In this document: positions 41,091 through 49,905 of the stretch, piece by piece | Layout of the letters: each line of letters opens with the position of its first letter | How positions within the stretch are numbered: position 1 is the stretch's first letter | Origin: Anaerolineales bacterium | GTDB lineage: Bacteria; Chloroflexota; Anaerolineae; Anaerolineales; Villigracilaceae | DNA: 64,000 bases | Direction: 5' to 3' | Assembly (NCBI GenBank): GCA_013140605.1 | Contig: JABFSL010000022.1 | Location: 47,022-111,021 of the forward strand | The notes under the pieces: generated by a model | Database searches by the model: none | What the model was told of the DNA's origin: nothing | What the model saw: the letters and a program-made list of their open reading frames with translations, nothing else | Made by a program: the position numbers and the translations under genes

Positions 41091-42802
41091 AAGTTGCGTT
41101 GATCGGTTTGCCCAATTGCGGAAAAAGCACGTTGTTCAATCAGGTGGCGGGTTATAAAGCAGAAACAGGAAATTTCAGCGGCACCACGGTCACCTTCACC
41201 GAGGGCCGCGTGCGTGTCGCGGGGGAAGTGATCGAGCTGGTGGATCTGCCTGGCGCGTACACATTGCAAAGCGGCAGCCCCGCCGAGTTGGAAGCCGCGC
41301 GATATTTGGATTCGCGTGATGTGGATTTGATCATCAACGTGGCGGATTCGACTCAACTGGCATCGGCTCTTTCTTTAACTTTGGAGCTGATCCAGTTTCG
41401 AAAACCAATGATCCTGGCCCTGAACATGGTCGACGAATCCGCGCGCCTGGGTTTGCACATTGATGCTGTGGGTTTGTCTCGTGAGTTGAATGTGCCAGTC
41501 CTGCCGTTGGTTGCCAGCAAAGGACGCGGCGTGAAGGAACTATTCTTAAAAGCGTTGGAAGTGGGGAGGAATTCAGAAGACGGAACGCCGAAGGCGGAAG
41601 GCCGCTTCGCGAAGCAGAATGCAGATGATCGGCATACACTTGCAGTTGCTTTTGCGAAAAAATATGTTACGCAAGGTGAGAGACGCATCATCTGGCGTGA
41701 TCGGCTTGATAATGTTTTGCTTCATCCAATGTGGGGATATGCGATCATGCTGTTCGTGTTGTTCTTATTTTTTCAAGCTGTCTATGGAATTGGAAAACTC
41801 ACCGAACCACCCTTACTAGCTTTATTTGATTGGATAATGAATGGCGCTTTGTCTCCATTTACAGAAGGGTCATTTTTGGAGCAATTGATCCTCGGTGTAT
41901 TACAAGGCATTGCGGCGGGAGTTGCAATTGTCCTGCCGTATCTTCTCCCGTTTCTGCTTGGGCTTGGCTTGCTTGAAGATGTTGGCTATTTGCCGCGTGT
42001 GGCTTTCCTAATGGATTCATTCATGCATCGCATTGGACTGCACGGTAAAGCCATTGTGCCATTCATCCTCGGCTATGGATGCAACGTGCCCGCAGTCATG
42101 TCCACGCGCACGTTGGAAGATCCGCGTGACCGTTATATTGCCGCCGCACTGGCGGTACTTGTCCCATGTGCGGCGCGGTTGGCAGTTGTGTTTGGTTTAG
42201 TGGCGTTTTATCTGGGACCAATGATTGCTTTTGCCTTATTTCTTTTCAATTTATTTATCATCGCATTTACAGGAAAAATACTCTCGCAAATGATGCCCGA
42301 GGATACTCCAGGCTTAATCATGGAGATGCCTTCCTATCGCGTGCCAACATTGAAGAACGTATTTGGCAAATCCTGGTTTCGTGTGCGCGAGTTTGTGGTG
42401 GAAGCCTGGCCGATCCTGATCGCTGGAAGCGCGGTACTGGCGACTTTGAATTATTTCAACCTTGCTTATATTTTCAACTGGATGGCGAGACCGATCACAT
42501 GGTTGATCGGTTTGCCTTCTCAAGTTGGCGTGCCGCTGATCTTTGGCATTCTGCGCAAAGAACTTTCACTCGTCATGCTGAGTCAAGCCCTCGGCACCGC
42601 AGATTTTGAATTAGCCTTATCTTCAGAGCAGATGATCGTGTACGCAACCTTCGTGATGTTCTATCTGCCATGCCTTGCGACCCTGTCCATTCTGCGGCGT
42701 GAACTCGGCACCCGCGCCATGTTGACCATATCCGCGCTGACAGTGGTTGTCGCTTTGCTGGCAGCCTTGCTCGCCAGAGGTGTGGCGATAGTATTGTTGT
42801 AA
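41087..42802 (+). CDS. feoB: FeoB ferrous iron transporter
   Basis: 571 residues. The N-terminal GTPase domain has GLPNCGKST (G1, ~7-15), the DLPGAYTL (G3) and NMVDESA (G4) motifs. The polytopic membrane part follows from ~residue 215 (LLHPMWGYAIMLFVLFLFF), including two Gate-like regions with conserved GYGCNVPAVMSTRTLEDPRDR and FGILRKELSLVML. It is shorter than many FeoB. Residues ~161-181 (RNSEDGTPKAEGRFAKQNAD) in the linker match an inserted GC-rich repeat. Together with FeoA it imports Fe2+. Confidence 0.93.
   Translation: MKVALIGLPNCGKSTLFNQVAGYKAETGNFSGTTVTFTEGRVRVAGEVIELVDLPGAYTLQSGSPAELEAARYLDSRDVDLIINVADSTQLASALSLTLELIQFRKPMILALNMVDESARLGLHIDAVGLSRELNVPVLPLVASKGRGVKELFLKALEVGRNSEDGTPKAEGRFAKQNADDRHTLAVAFAKKYVTQGERRIIWRDRLDNVLLHPMWGYAIMLFVLFLFFQAVYGIGKLTEPPLLALFDWIMNGALSPFTEGSFLEQLILGVLQGIAAGVAIVLPYLLPFLLGLGLLEDVGYLPRVAFLMDSFMHRIGLHGKAIVPFILGYGCNVPAVMSTRTLEDPRDRYIAAALAVLVPCAARLAVVFGLVAFYLGPMIAFALFLFNLFIIAFTGKILSQMMPEDTPGLIMEMPSYRVPTLKNVFGKSWFRVREFVVEAWPILIAGSAVLATLNYFNLAYIFNWMARPITWLIGLPSQVGVPLIFGILRKELSLVMLSQALGTADFELALSSEQMIVYATFVMFYLPCLATLSILRRELGTRAMLTISALTVVVALLAALLARGVAIVLL
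41567..41629 (+). repeat. Repeat-like insertion in the FeoB linker
   Basis: Contains GAATTCAGAAGACGGA and GCGGAAGGCCGCTTCGCGAA, a palindrome-rich unit that looks like an intergenic REP. It is in frame and adds a Glu/Lys-rich loop between the GTPase and membrane domains. Confidence 0.55.
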
Positions 42803-42803
42803 C

Positions 42804-42866
42804 TGTAGGGGCGACCCGCCCGGCGGAAGCAATGTATCCCGATAACATTGAAGGGTCGCCCCTACA
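42804..42866. repeat. GTAGGGGCGACCC palindrome
   Basis: 14-bp arms TGTAGGGGCGACCC and GGGTCGCCCCTACA (42804-42817, 42853-42866). I recognise this GTAGGGGCGA type as a dispersed intergenic repeat. It follows the feoB stop and can terminate it. Confidence 0.7.
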
Positions 42867-42900
42867 CATTAGGATGGCTTTCATCAAGAGAGGATAAAAC

Positions 42901-43995
42901 ATGAATAAAATCACAGACATTTTCAAGTTAGAAAAATGGTGGGTCAAGAGAATTACTTTGATAGTTACAACCCTTGTATTGGCAGGATGTCAATCACAGG
43001 CTATTCCATCAACCGCAACAGCGACTGCCACTTCAACAGAAATTCCTGCAACTGCCACTCTTACGCCAACCAATACTCCCGAGCCTACAGCAACTGCCAC
43101 AGAATTGGTCTTGCCCGATAATGCAGTTAGGATCGTTGGTGGCGGATATGCTTATGTTGAAAATGACAAGGTGTTGCAGGTTGGTAAGGACGGAGTGACG
43201 AAAGAGATCAAAGATATTTCCACTGATGTCGTTTTTGAGAATATGGGGGACGCGGGAGATATTTTTGAAGTATTGCTTGCAGAAGCAATCAGTAAATACG
43301 ATAGATTAGATTTTTTCCCGCCTGGCCTGTATGACACAATATATACAGGAAAGGTGGATGGGGCTGACTTACAAAAGTTGGTTCAAAAAGAGTCATGTGA
43401 CTCTGAAGGGATTGGTGTTGTTGGGATTCCTCGAGCTTTTGCAAAAATTGAAAACTTTTTAAATTATCCTGGTTATCCTGAACTAGGTATTGCTTTTATG
43501 CAAATAAATGGACATCCTGGTTTGGTGCCGATGGTAATAGGTGCTTTCGACGAAGCTGGTAAATTCTCCACTACGCTCAATAATATGCGAAACTTCAATC
43601 CCGATGGCGTTCATTTTGCTTTCGATGCACCGAATGAAAGCTTGGACCCAATTTTTACCGCTAAACTTGATTGGGAAGGTTTACAAAAAGTGCTCAAAGA
43701 CGATATATTGTACTTTTACTCACTTATTTCAGTATCCCCAGATGAGGTTGAAAATTTGGATTACGGCCATGCACCACAGGATCCACTTACACCTGCAATG
43801 GAAGGATTGCGTGATAAATTGATCCATTTCCAGGCCAAAATAATGGGTGCGGCAGGGTATGCGATCAGAACGACCCATAAGCTTCCATTGCCAAATCCTG
43901 GGATACTGTTGGACATGGTTGATGATCAGAAGCAAAAATTCTTTATAGTACCCTTGCCGGGACCACCTGCGCTTATTCATGCAGATTTAAAGTAG
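42901..43995 (+). CDS. Lipoprotein with Thr/Pro linker, unknown function
   Basis: 364 residues. N-terminal signal with lipobox VLAGC near residue 30, then a Thr/Ala/Pro linker (TATATATSTEIPATATLTPT) of the kind common in Anaerolineae exported proteins. The remaining ~290 residues are a globular domain (IVGGGYAYVENDKVLQV, KESCDSEGIGVVGIPRAFAK) that I do not recognise. No catalytic motif is evident. Terminator follows. Confidence 0.65.
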   Translation: MNKITDIFKLEKWWVKRITLIVTTLVLAGCQSQAIPSTATATATSTEIPATATLTPTNTPEPTATATELVLPDNAVRIVGGGYAYVENDKVLQVGKDGVTKEIKDISTDVVFENMGDAGDIFEVLLAEAISKYDRLDFFPPGLYDTIYTGKVDGADLQKLVQKESCDSEGIGVVGIPRAFAKIENFLNYPGYPELGIAFMQINGHPGLVPMVIGAFDEAGKFSTTLNNMRNFNPDGVHFAFDAPNESLDPIFTAKLDWEGLQKVLKDDILYFYSLISVSPDEVENLDYGHAPQDPLTPAMEGLRDKLIHFQAKIMGAAGYAIRTTHKLPLPNPGILLDMVDDQKQKFFIVPLPGPPALIHADLK

Positions 43996-44072
43996 ATTGC
44001 GACCGCGAAGTGGCTTGTGCTACTATTAAGGCATGGATATCGTCTTTCTCAAGAAAGTATTGAGGTAATAAC

Positions 44073-44104
44073 AAAAAGAAGGCCGCAACCACGGTCTTCT
44101 TTTT
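44073..44104. terminator. Bidirectional terminator
   Basis: 13-bp stem AAAAAGAAGGCCG with CGGTCTTCTTTTT (one G-T pair; 44073-44085, 44092-44104) and a 6-base loop, between the lipoprotein and the convergent M20 hydrolase. Confidence 0.85.
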
Positions 44105-44135
44105 GATTCACTTCTCACTTTTTACTTCTTTCCCT

Positions 44136-45326
44136 TTACTTCAACATATCCACCACAGCCGACGCCATCAACGCCGACCCGCGCACCAATGCTTCCTCGT
44201 CAAAGTCAAACTTGGGGTGATGATGACTGTAATCGAGGTGTTTTTCAGGGTTGTTCGAACCAATGAAGAAATAACAGCCATCCACTTTTTCCTGCATGAA
44301 GGCCATATCTTCCGCGCCCATGGTCAGATAATTGGAGGTGTCCAACTCTGTTTCGGGGAATAGACGACGCGCAGTCTCCTGAACTTTTGCCGCAACTGAA
44401 TCATTGTTGATGACAGCAGGCGTCACGCGTTGAACGTTGATGTCAACCTTGCATCCCATCGTTTCGGCAATGCCGCGCACGATCTGCTCAAAGCGCTCCA
44501 AAACCATCTTGCGCACAGACAGGTCAAAGGTGCGGATGGTTCCAGTCAACTCTGCTTCCTGCGGAATGATATTGAATGCCGTCCCTGAATGTAAAGTAGT
44601 AACGCTAATGACCGCGGCGTGTAAAGGGGCTACATTGCGCGCAGCGATGCTTTGCAAGGCTGTGACAATTTGAGCCGCCGCCACGATCGGGTCAACCGTC
44701 GTGTGAGGGGCGGCGGCGTGTCCGCCTTTGCCAGTCAACTTAATTGTGAATTGTTCCGCGCCAGCCATGACCGGCCCCTTGGCGACGTTTACCCAACCGA
44801 GCGGTTTTTCATTCCATAAGTGCATGGATAATGTCTTGTCCACTTTTGGGCCATCCAGCACACCGTCGCGCAGCATCATTTCCGCGCCGCCGACTTCCTC
44901 GCCGTTGAATCCTTCCTCTGAAGGTTGGAAACAAAACTTGACTGTGCCGGCCAAATCCTCGCGGTGCGCGTGCAGCATTTTTGCAACCGTCAGGCCGATC
45001 GCGGTATGACCATCATGTCCGCAGGCGTGCATGACACCCGGAGTTTGTGACGCGTACTCAGCGCCGGTGTCTTCGCTCATGGGCAGGGCATCCATGTCAA
45101 AGCGGATGAGCAATGTGGGCCCGGGTTTCGCGCCTTCGAGCAAGCCAACAACGCCAGTCTTTCCTACGCCCTTGGTTACTTCAAGCCCCAGCGCTTCCAA
45201 TTCCTTGGCTACGATTCCGCCGGTGCGGATTTCCTTGAATCCAAGTTCGGGGTGCATGTGAAAGTCACGCCGCATGGATTGGGTGTAGGTGAATAATGAT
45301 TTAGCTTCGTTCAGAAAATCGGTCAT
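44136..45326 (-). CDS. M20 family amidohydrolase (amino-acid deacylase type)
   Basis: 396 residues of the M20D/hippurate-hydrolase-like group. Metal and catalytic features: MRRDFHMHPELGF, HACGHDGHTA (di-zinc/Mn site), PSEEGFNGEEVGG, and the insertion domain with GKGGHAAAPHTTVDP. Cleaves an amide bond in N-acyl amino acids or aromatic amides; precise substrate unknown. A row of minus-strand hydrolase genes lies upstream. Confidence 0.9.
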   Translation of the reverse strand: MTDFLNEAKSLFTYTQSMRRDFHMHPELGFKEIRTGGIVAKELEALGLEVTKGVGKTGVVGLLEGAKPGPTLLIRFDMDALPMSEDTGAEYASQTPGVMHACGHDGHTAIGLTVAKMLHAHREDLAGTVKFCFQPSEEGFNGEEVGGAEMMLRDGVLDGPKVDKTLSMHLWNEKPLGWVNVAKGPVMAGAEQFTIKLTGKGGHAAAPHTTVDPIVAAAQIVTALQSIAARNVAPLHAAVISVTTLHSGTAFNIIPQEAELTGTIRTFDLSVRKMVLERFEQIVRGIAETMGCKVDINVQRVTPAVINNDSVAAKVQETARRLFPETELDTSNYLTMGAEDMAFMQEKVDGCYFFIGSNNPEKHLDYSHHHPKFDFDEEALVRGSALMASAVVDMLK

Positions 45327-45351
45327 GTTGGCTCCTTTAGAAAGTTGAAAG

Positions 45352-45918
45352 TTATTTGCCGTGCGCTGGAAATATTCTTGTGATCTTGTGTTGGTGGATT
45401 TTATCCCAGCTTTGCCTTGAAATTACATCATCTTCAAGAAGCATAAAGGCGGGATGCAGATCTCCCGTAAATGCAAAACCTTCATCCAATAGCAATGTGA
45501 CACTGTCATCGCTGTGACCGGGTGTGTGGATGATCTCGCCTATCAGCCCGATCCCCGCGAGGAATTTTCGGCTCTCACTTAACTGGAGCCTGATACTGTC
45601 ATTCGTTTGAATTTGAACATAGGGAAAGTTTTTGCTCTTGAAGAATTCCGTCATCTGCGGAACAAAGTTAACTTGCACATCCAACAGCAGATGCTTGATG
45701 CCAAGCTTTTTCAACTCTTGAGTCATCCCTGCGTGGTCAGGGTGGAAATGGGTCACGAGCAAATATTTTATATCTTGAAATGAAATGCCCTTGCGTTTGA
45801 GTTCCGCCAAGAATTGCGGAAGTGTCCCCGGCCAGCCACAGTCAACGAGTAATTTTCCGCCCTTGATGTCGATAAGGTAATAATTTGTTGATTGGTATCC
45901 AACATTGACGATGTTCAT
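45352..45918 (-). CDS. MBL-fold metallo-hydrolase
   Basis: 188 residues with the metallo-beta-lactamase signature LLVTHFHPDHAGM (HxHxDH), GEIIHTPGHSDDSVTLLL (His) and FTGDLHP (Asp). A soluble hydrolase fold acting on thioesters, lactones or phosphodiesters. It starts 60 bases after the PIG-L-like gene, across a tandem inverted repeat. Confidence 0.85.
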   Translation of the reverse strand: MNIVNVGYQSTNYYLIDIKGGKLLVDCGWPGTLPQFLAELKRKGISFQDIKYLLVTHFHPDHAGMTQELKKLGIKHLLLDVQVNFVPQMTEFFKSKNFPYVQIQTNDSIRLQLSESRKFLAGIGLIGEIIHTPGHSDDSVTLLLDEGFAFTGDLHPAFMLLEDDVISRQSWDKIHQHKITRIFPAHGK

Positions 45919-45925
45919 TTTTAGA

Positions 45926-45977
45926 AGGTCAAAGGTCGAAGGTCGAAAGTCTGCTGACCTTTGACCTTCGACTTTTG
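45926..45977. repeat. Imperfect inverted repeat AGGTCAAAGGTCGAAGG
   Basis: Arms of ~24 bases built from GGTCRAAGGTCGAAGGTC units and their complements fill the spacer between the MBL and PIG-L genes. Confidence 0.6.
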
Positions 45978-45978
45978 A

Positions 45979-46707
45979 CTATGAATATTTTACAACCCTA
46001 AACTTTTCTTCATATCGTGGATTCTCTTCCGTGCTGTCTTCTGTTCTTCTTGACTTGAATCTTTCGATAAGTTTCTCGGCATCCTGCACCTGTGTCTTAT
46101 GTTCAAGTACAGCCTTGAGTTTGATGTCCCAGGTATCGGTCACATCAATGGTTGTGTTGGGCTGATTGGTGAGCGAACACCAAACTTCCTTGGGCATGTG
46201 CGGTTGAAAACCTTCTGTGAGCAATTCGGGGAAATAAGCGATATTACCAGCCGCGGGAAAAACCGCATCCAATACGGCTTGTCCGCAGTAACGATGATCG
46301 GGATGGTTGATGCCATAGGTGGCGAATAAGGTCTGTGGGTCACAGGTGACGAGGATATCAGGCTGATGTCTGCGGATCTCGCGCACAATGTCACGGCGCA
46401 GTTTTAAGTCTGCGACAACGTACCCATCTTCACGGTCCAGAAAATGAACCGCTTTCGCTCCGATGACATTGGCAGCGTTGTTTTGTTCATCGTGTCTGAT
46501 CGCGCATAAATTATCGGTTGTCATTTCAGGGTGAGTAGTGGGATTAAATCCCTTATCCCCGCAAGTCAACAGAACGTACGTGATCTGATGCCCAGCCAGC
46601 GCCCAGCGTGCAAGAGTGGCGCCACAAAAAAATTCTGGGTCATCGGGATGAGCCAGAATTACCAGAATTTTTTGTGAAGTTTCCCAATGGTCAGTTATTT
46701 CGGTCAT
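45979..46707 (-). CDS. PIG-L/LmbE-type deacetylase
   Basis: Start chosen at ATG 46705-46707 (MTEITDHWETS); the 33 codons upstream read into the neighbour. 242 residues. Zinc site: VILAHPDDPEFFCG (HPDD motif) and DHRYCGQ; also YGINHPDHRY. Family members remove acetyl or other groups from N-acetylglucosaminyl compounds (mycothiol, bacillithiol, teichoate) or other amides. Overlaps the PSP1 gene by 17 bases. Confidence 0.85.
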   Translation of the reverse strand: MTEITDHWETSQKILVILAHPDDPEFFCGATLARWALAGHQITYVLLTCGDKGFNPTTHPEMTTDNLCAIRHDEQNNAANVIGAKAVHFLDREDGYVVADLKLRRDIVREIRRHQPDILVTCDPQTLFATYGINHPDHRYCGQAVLDAVFPAAGNIAYFPELLTEGFQPHMPKEVWCSLTNQPNTTIDVTDTWDIKLKAVLEHKTQVQDAEKLIERFKSRRTEDSTEENPRYEEKFRVVKYS

Positions 46708-47632
46708 TGCTTTTCTTAAGTGGGCTGGCTTTTCCGCAAGTGCATCCGCCGCCTTCGTGACGGTCACAGGGAGCCTGGGATTTGCGGCGCAGGGCTTCGA
46801 GTTCATCCCACGGTTCGATCTCTTCGCGCGTAAATGTAAAACTCTGTGGTCGGTCAGTGCCGCTTTCGATCAGCACCATCACCTTGTCGCTCATTGGAAT
46901 AACGTCAATGACCTTGCCTTCGCCCTTCGGCGTGACCACACGTTTGTTGCGTTTGGGCAGGGTCTTGCGCGCTTCCACATATTGCTCATATTCGTAAATG
47001 AGACAGCAGCGTAAACGTCCGCACATGCCGGTGATCTCATTCGGCGTGAGCGAGATGCCTTGTTCTTTTGCCATCTTGATCGAGATCGGGGAAAAGTCTG
47101 TCAGGAATTTTGAGCAGCAGCGAGTTTCGATTCCGCACGCGCCCATACCGCCCAGAAATTTCGCCACATCACGCGGACCGATCTGACGCATCTCGACATG
47201 CGTGTTTGGATACAGGTTGCTCATATCCTTCTTCAGCGATTTGAGATCGGCTTTTTCTTCGCTCTCAGTGCTGAACAGGAAGGCGAGGCGTGAGCCGTCA
47301 TAGTTATACTCGGCTGTGACGATCTTTACATCCCGCAGACGAAGTTCGGATGCGCGCGCGCGGCAGTTGATCATGGCTTCGGTTTGTTTGGATTGCCAGG
47401 ATTGCTGGAGCAGCAAGTCGCGCGGATTGGCGCGCCGCTCCACAGATTTCCATCCACCTTCTGGTTGGGCAGGAGCCTCTTCCAAAACTTGGACAACTTC
47501 ACCGAGATGTCTGCCGCGTGCGGTATCCACAATGACATGCTCACCCTTTTTTACATCGGGCAGAGTGCTGGAGTCAAAGTGGTAGATTTTGCCTATTTTT
47601 GTAAATCGGACACCGATAATGTTAGTTTGCAT
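46691..47632 (-). CDS. PSP1-domain protein, RicT (YaaT)-like
   Basis: Start at ATG 47630-47632 (MQTNIIGVRFTKIGK), since the upstream 29 codons are unlikely. 313 residues. The PSP1 region carries the conserved DGSRLAFLFSTESE, and the Cys-rich CGIETRCCSKFL and GMCGRLRCCLIYEYEQY that bind Fe-S clusters in Bacillus RicT, part of the RicAFT complex affecting RNA processing and sporulation. The C-terminus carries HEGGGCTCGKASPL. Shares the minus-strand group with the deacetylase. Confidence 0.82.
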   Translation of the reverse strand: MQTNIIGVRFTKIGKIYHFDSSTLPDVKKGEHVIVDTARGRHLGEVVQVLEEAPAQPEGGWKSVERRANPRDLLLQQSWQSKQTEAMINCRARASELRLRDVKIVTAEYNYDGSRLAFLFSTESEEKADLKSLKKDMSNLYPNTHVEMRQIGPRDVAKFLGGMGACGIETRCCSKFLTDFSPISIKMAKEQGISLTPNEITGMCGRLRCCLIYEYEQYVEARKTLPKRNKRVVTPKGEGKVIDVIPMSDKVMVLIESGTDRPQSFTFTREEIEPWDELEALRRKSQAPCDRHEGGGCTCGKASPLKKSNDRNN

Positions 47633-47760
47633 GGGCGCAATTATACCGTACCCCTCCCGCAGAAAGGGAGGAAGTCTCCACAACCATCCCGCCTTTCTGC
47701 ACAAATTCTGCACATTCACTATGTATCCTATAGGAAAAATAAGAACATGGAGTGCAAAAA

Positions 47761-49080
47761 ATGAATGCGATTTTGAATTTGTGGAAAAACAAAAAGATAA
47801 AGAACTGGAGCATTGTGATCATAGCTCTGATCGTGGTGGCCCTGGTCGGGTTGGGATTTTCCTCTGCCAATGCCAGTGACACATCAGTAGCAGCCGAAGC
47901 CACTGTCGTTTCTTTGGATGTGGCCGAGACGATTGAGTCCTCTGGCTCTCTTGAGGCCCAGCCCTTTGCCAGTCTGGATTGGAAAACAAGCGGTGTGGTG
48001 GAAGCTGTCAATGTGAGGCCAGGCGATTTTGTGAAGGCGGGCGATATTCTGGTGATGTTGGACCCGACCAGCACTTCCGCAGGTATTGTCTCGGCTCAAG
48101 CGGACCTGGTCAATGCTCAGAAAAAACTGGAAGATCTTCTAACTTCGAGCACGGGCCTGGCGCAAGCGGCCATTGACCTGAAGAATGCACAGGAAGACTA
48201 TGATGATGCGGTAAATTACCTGCACTATTTACAGGTCGATACCAAGGTTCCTCAAACGAAATATTTGGCAGAACTAGTGCAAACCCGTAATGGTTGGAAA
48301 TATGAATACACCACCGAGAACTTCAAAGGCCCTGCCCCTGAAGATTGGATCATTGAAGCGGAAAATGATCTCGCGTTGAAAAAGGCCGAACTTGAAGATG
48401 CCCAGCGTGAGTACGACCGCCTTCTGGCTGGAGAAACTTCATCCGATGTGATCGCGGCGCAGGCTCAGGTGGACGCCGCGCAGGCGACTGTCAACTCATT
48501 GAGCATCATTGCTCCGTTTGACGGCGAGGTGTTGTCAGTGGACTCGCGTGTTGGAGATGTGGTGAGTACGGGTGAACTCTCAGTGAATATTGCCGACATG
48601 GATCAACTGTATGTGGAAGCGCAGGTGGATGAATCAGATGTGGCGAATGTCAAATTGGGCAATCAGGCCGAGGTCACGTTGGATGCGGTTCCTGATCTGG
48701 TGCTGACAGGTTCGGTGGTGTCGATCAATCCAGTCGGTGAAGTTGTGGGCGGATTAGTCAAGTACACTGTTCGAGTTGAATTGGAAACTGTGCAGGGTGT
48801 CTTCCTGCCGCTCGGCTCCACTGCGAATGTGGTCATCAAGTTGAGCGATGTGCAGGCGGTGCTGGCTGTGCCAATGGTGGCCATCCAAAATGACAGCAAG
48901 GGTGAATATGTGTGGGCGGTGCGCGGCGGCGAACCTGTGCGGGTGGATGTGGTTGGCGGCTCGATCGTGGGTGAGCTGGTGGCGGTGACGGGTGATTTGC
49001 AGGATGGTGAGACGCTTCAGATCGTTGCGCGCGGAAGCAGCTTCACTGCGCCCAATCTATTTGGCGGGGGGAACGAATGA
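47761..49080 (+). CDS. MacA/HlyD-like periplasmic adaptor
   Basis: Start at ATG 47761 (GGAG 8 bases ahead); an upstream GTG adds 3 codons. 439 residues. N-terminal membrane anchor (~15-37), lipoyl-like motif VNVRPGDFVKAGDILVMLDP, a long helical hairpin (~100-240, EEDAQ/KKAELEDAQREYDR), lipoyl return (IIAPFDGEVLSVDSRVGDVV), and the beta-barrel domain. Links the outer layer to an ABC transporter. Overlaps the ATPase gene by 4 bases, so this is a MacAB-type exporter operon. Confidence 0.9.
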   Translation: MNAILNLWKNKKIKNWSIVIIALIVVALVGLGFSSANASDTSVAAEATVVSLDVAETIESSGSLEAQPFASLDWKTSGVVEAVNVRPGDFVKAGDILVMLDPTSTSAGIVSAQADLVNAQKKLEDLLTSSTGLAQAAIDLKNAQEDYDDAVNYLHYLQVDTKVPQTKYLAELVQTRNGWKYEYTTENFKGPAPEDWIIEAENDLALKKAELEDAQREYDRLLAGETSSDVIAAQAQVDAAQATVNSLSIIAPFDGEVLSVDSRVGDVVSTGELSVNIADMDQLYVEAQVDESDVANVKLGNQAEVTLDAVPDLVLTGSVVSINPVGEVVGGLVKYTVRVELETVQGVFLPLGSTANVVIKLSDVQAVLAVPMVAIQNDSKGEYVWAVRGGEPVRVDVVGGSIVGELVAVTGDLQDGETLQIVARGSSFTAPNLFGGGNE

Positions 49081-49793
49081 TCCACGCGGAAGATTTAACC
49101 AAGGTCTATCAGATGGGCGATACCGAAGTACGCGCTCTCGATGGAGCCAGTTTCACCATCAACAAAGGCGAGATGATCGCCATCATGGGGCCTTCGGGTT
49201 CTGGCAAGAGTACGTTGATGTCCATCATCGGCTGCCTCGATGTACCATCCAGTGGAAAATATTCGCTTGATGGCGAATCTGTGGAAAGCCTCGATGAAAC
49301 AGAACTCGCCGAAGTGCGCGGACATAAGATCGGCTTTGTATTTCAGCAATTCAATTTGCTGGCACGCACCAGCGCGCTGGACAACGTAATGCTGCCATTG
49401 ACTTACGCGGGCTATTCGGGGAAGGAACGCGAAAACCGCGCGAGGAAAGCTTTGGAGCGCGTGGGGCTGGGAGATCGAACGCATCACGCGCCCAATGAAC
49501 TTTCAGGCGGGCAGCAGCAGCGTGTGGCGATTGCGCGCGCAATCGTGAATGAGCCGAATATTTTATTGGCCGATGAGCCGACAGGCGCATTAGATAGCAA
49601 AACAGGCGTGGAGATCATGGATTTGTTCCAGCGCCTCCACAGTGAAAATGGTCAGACCGTGATCCTTGTGACGCATGACGCGCATGTAGCCCGCCACACT
49701 GATCGGATTATCAAACTCTCAGACGGGAAGATCGTTTCAGATGAAGCCAATCCTAACCCGATCAAGGCGGGGATGGCGCGCGGGGATGAGTAA
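49077..49793 (+). CDS. MacB/LolD-type ABC transporter ATP-binding protein
   Basis: 238 residues. Walker A GPSGSGKST (38-46), Q-loop FVFQQFNLLA, signature ELSGGQQQRVAIARAI, Walker B ILLADEPTGALDSKTG, switch His VTHDAHVARHTDR. Energises the FtsX/MacB-like permease encoded downstream past a palindromic repeat. Substrate is probably lipoprotein or peptide export; unproven. Confidence 0.93.
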   Translation: MIHAEDLTKVYQMGDTEVRALDGASFTINKGEMIAIMGPSGSGKSTLMSIIGCLDVPSSGKYSLDGESVESLDETELAEVRGHKIGFVFQQFNLLARTSALDNVMLPLTYAGYSGKERENRARKALERVGLGDRTHHAPNELSGGQQQRVAIARAIVNEPNILLADEPTGALDSKTGVEIMDLFQRLHSENGQTVILVTHDAHVARHTDRIIKLSDGKIVSDEANPNPIKAGMARGDE

Positions 49794-49798
49794 TTTTC

Positions 49799-49884
49799 CG
49801 TCATTGCGAGGAGGTGATTTCCCGACGAAGCAATCTCATGAACATCGTTGGAGATTGCTTCGGGCTTGCGCCCTCGCAATGACG
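49799..49884. repeat. GAAGCAATCTC palindromic element, copy 2
   Basis: Ends CGTCATTGCGAGG / CCCTCGCAATGACG, with GAAGCAATCTC ... GAGATTGCTTCG inside. Lies between the ATPase and permease genes of one operon. Confidence 0.92.
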
Positions 49885-49905
49885 AGATAGATTTGGAGAA
49901 CGAAA

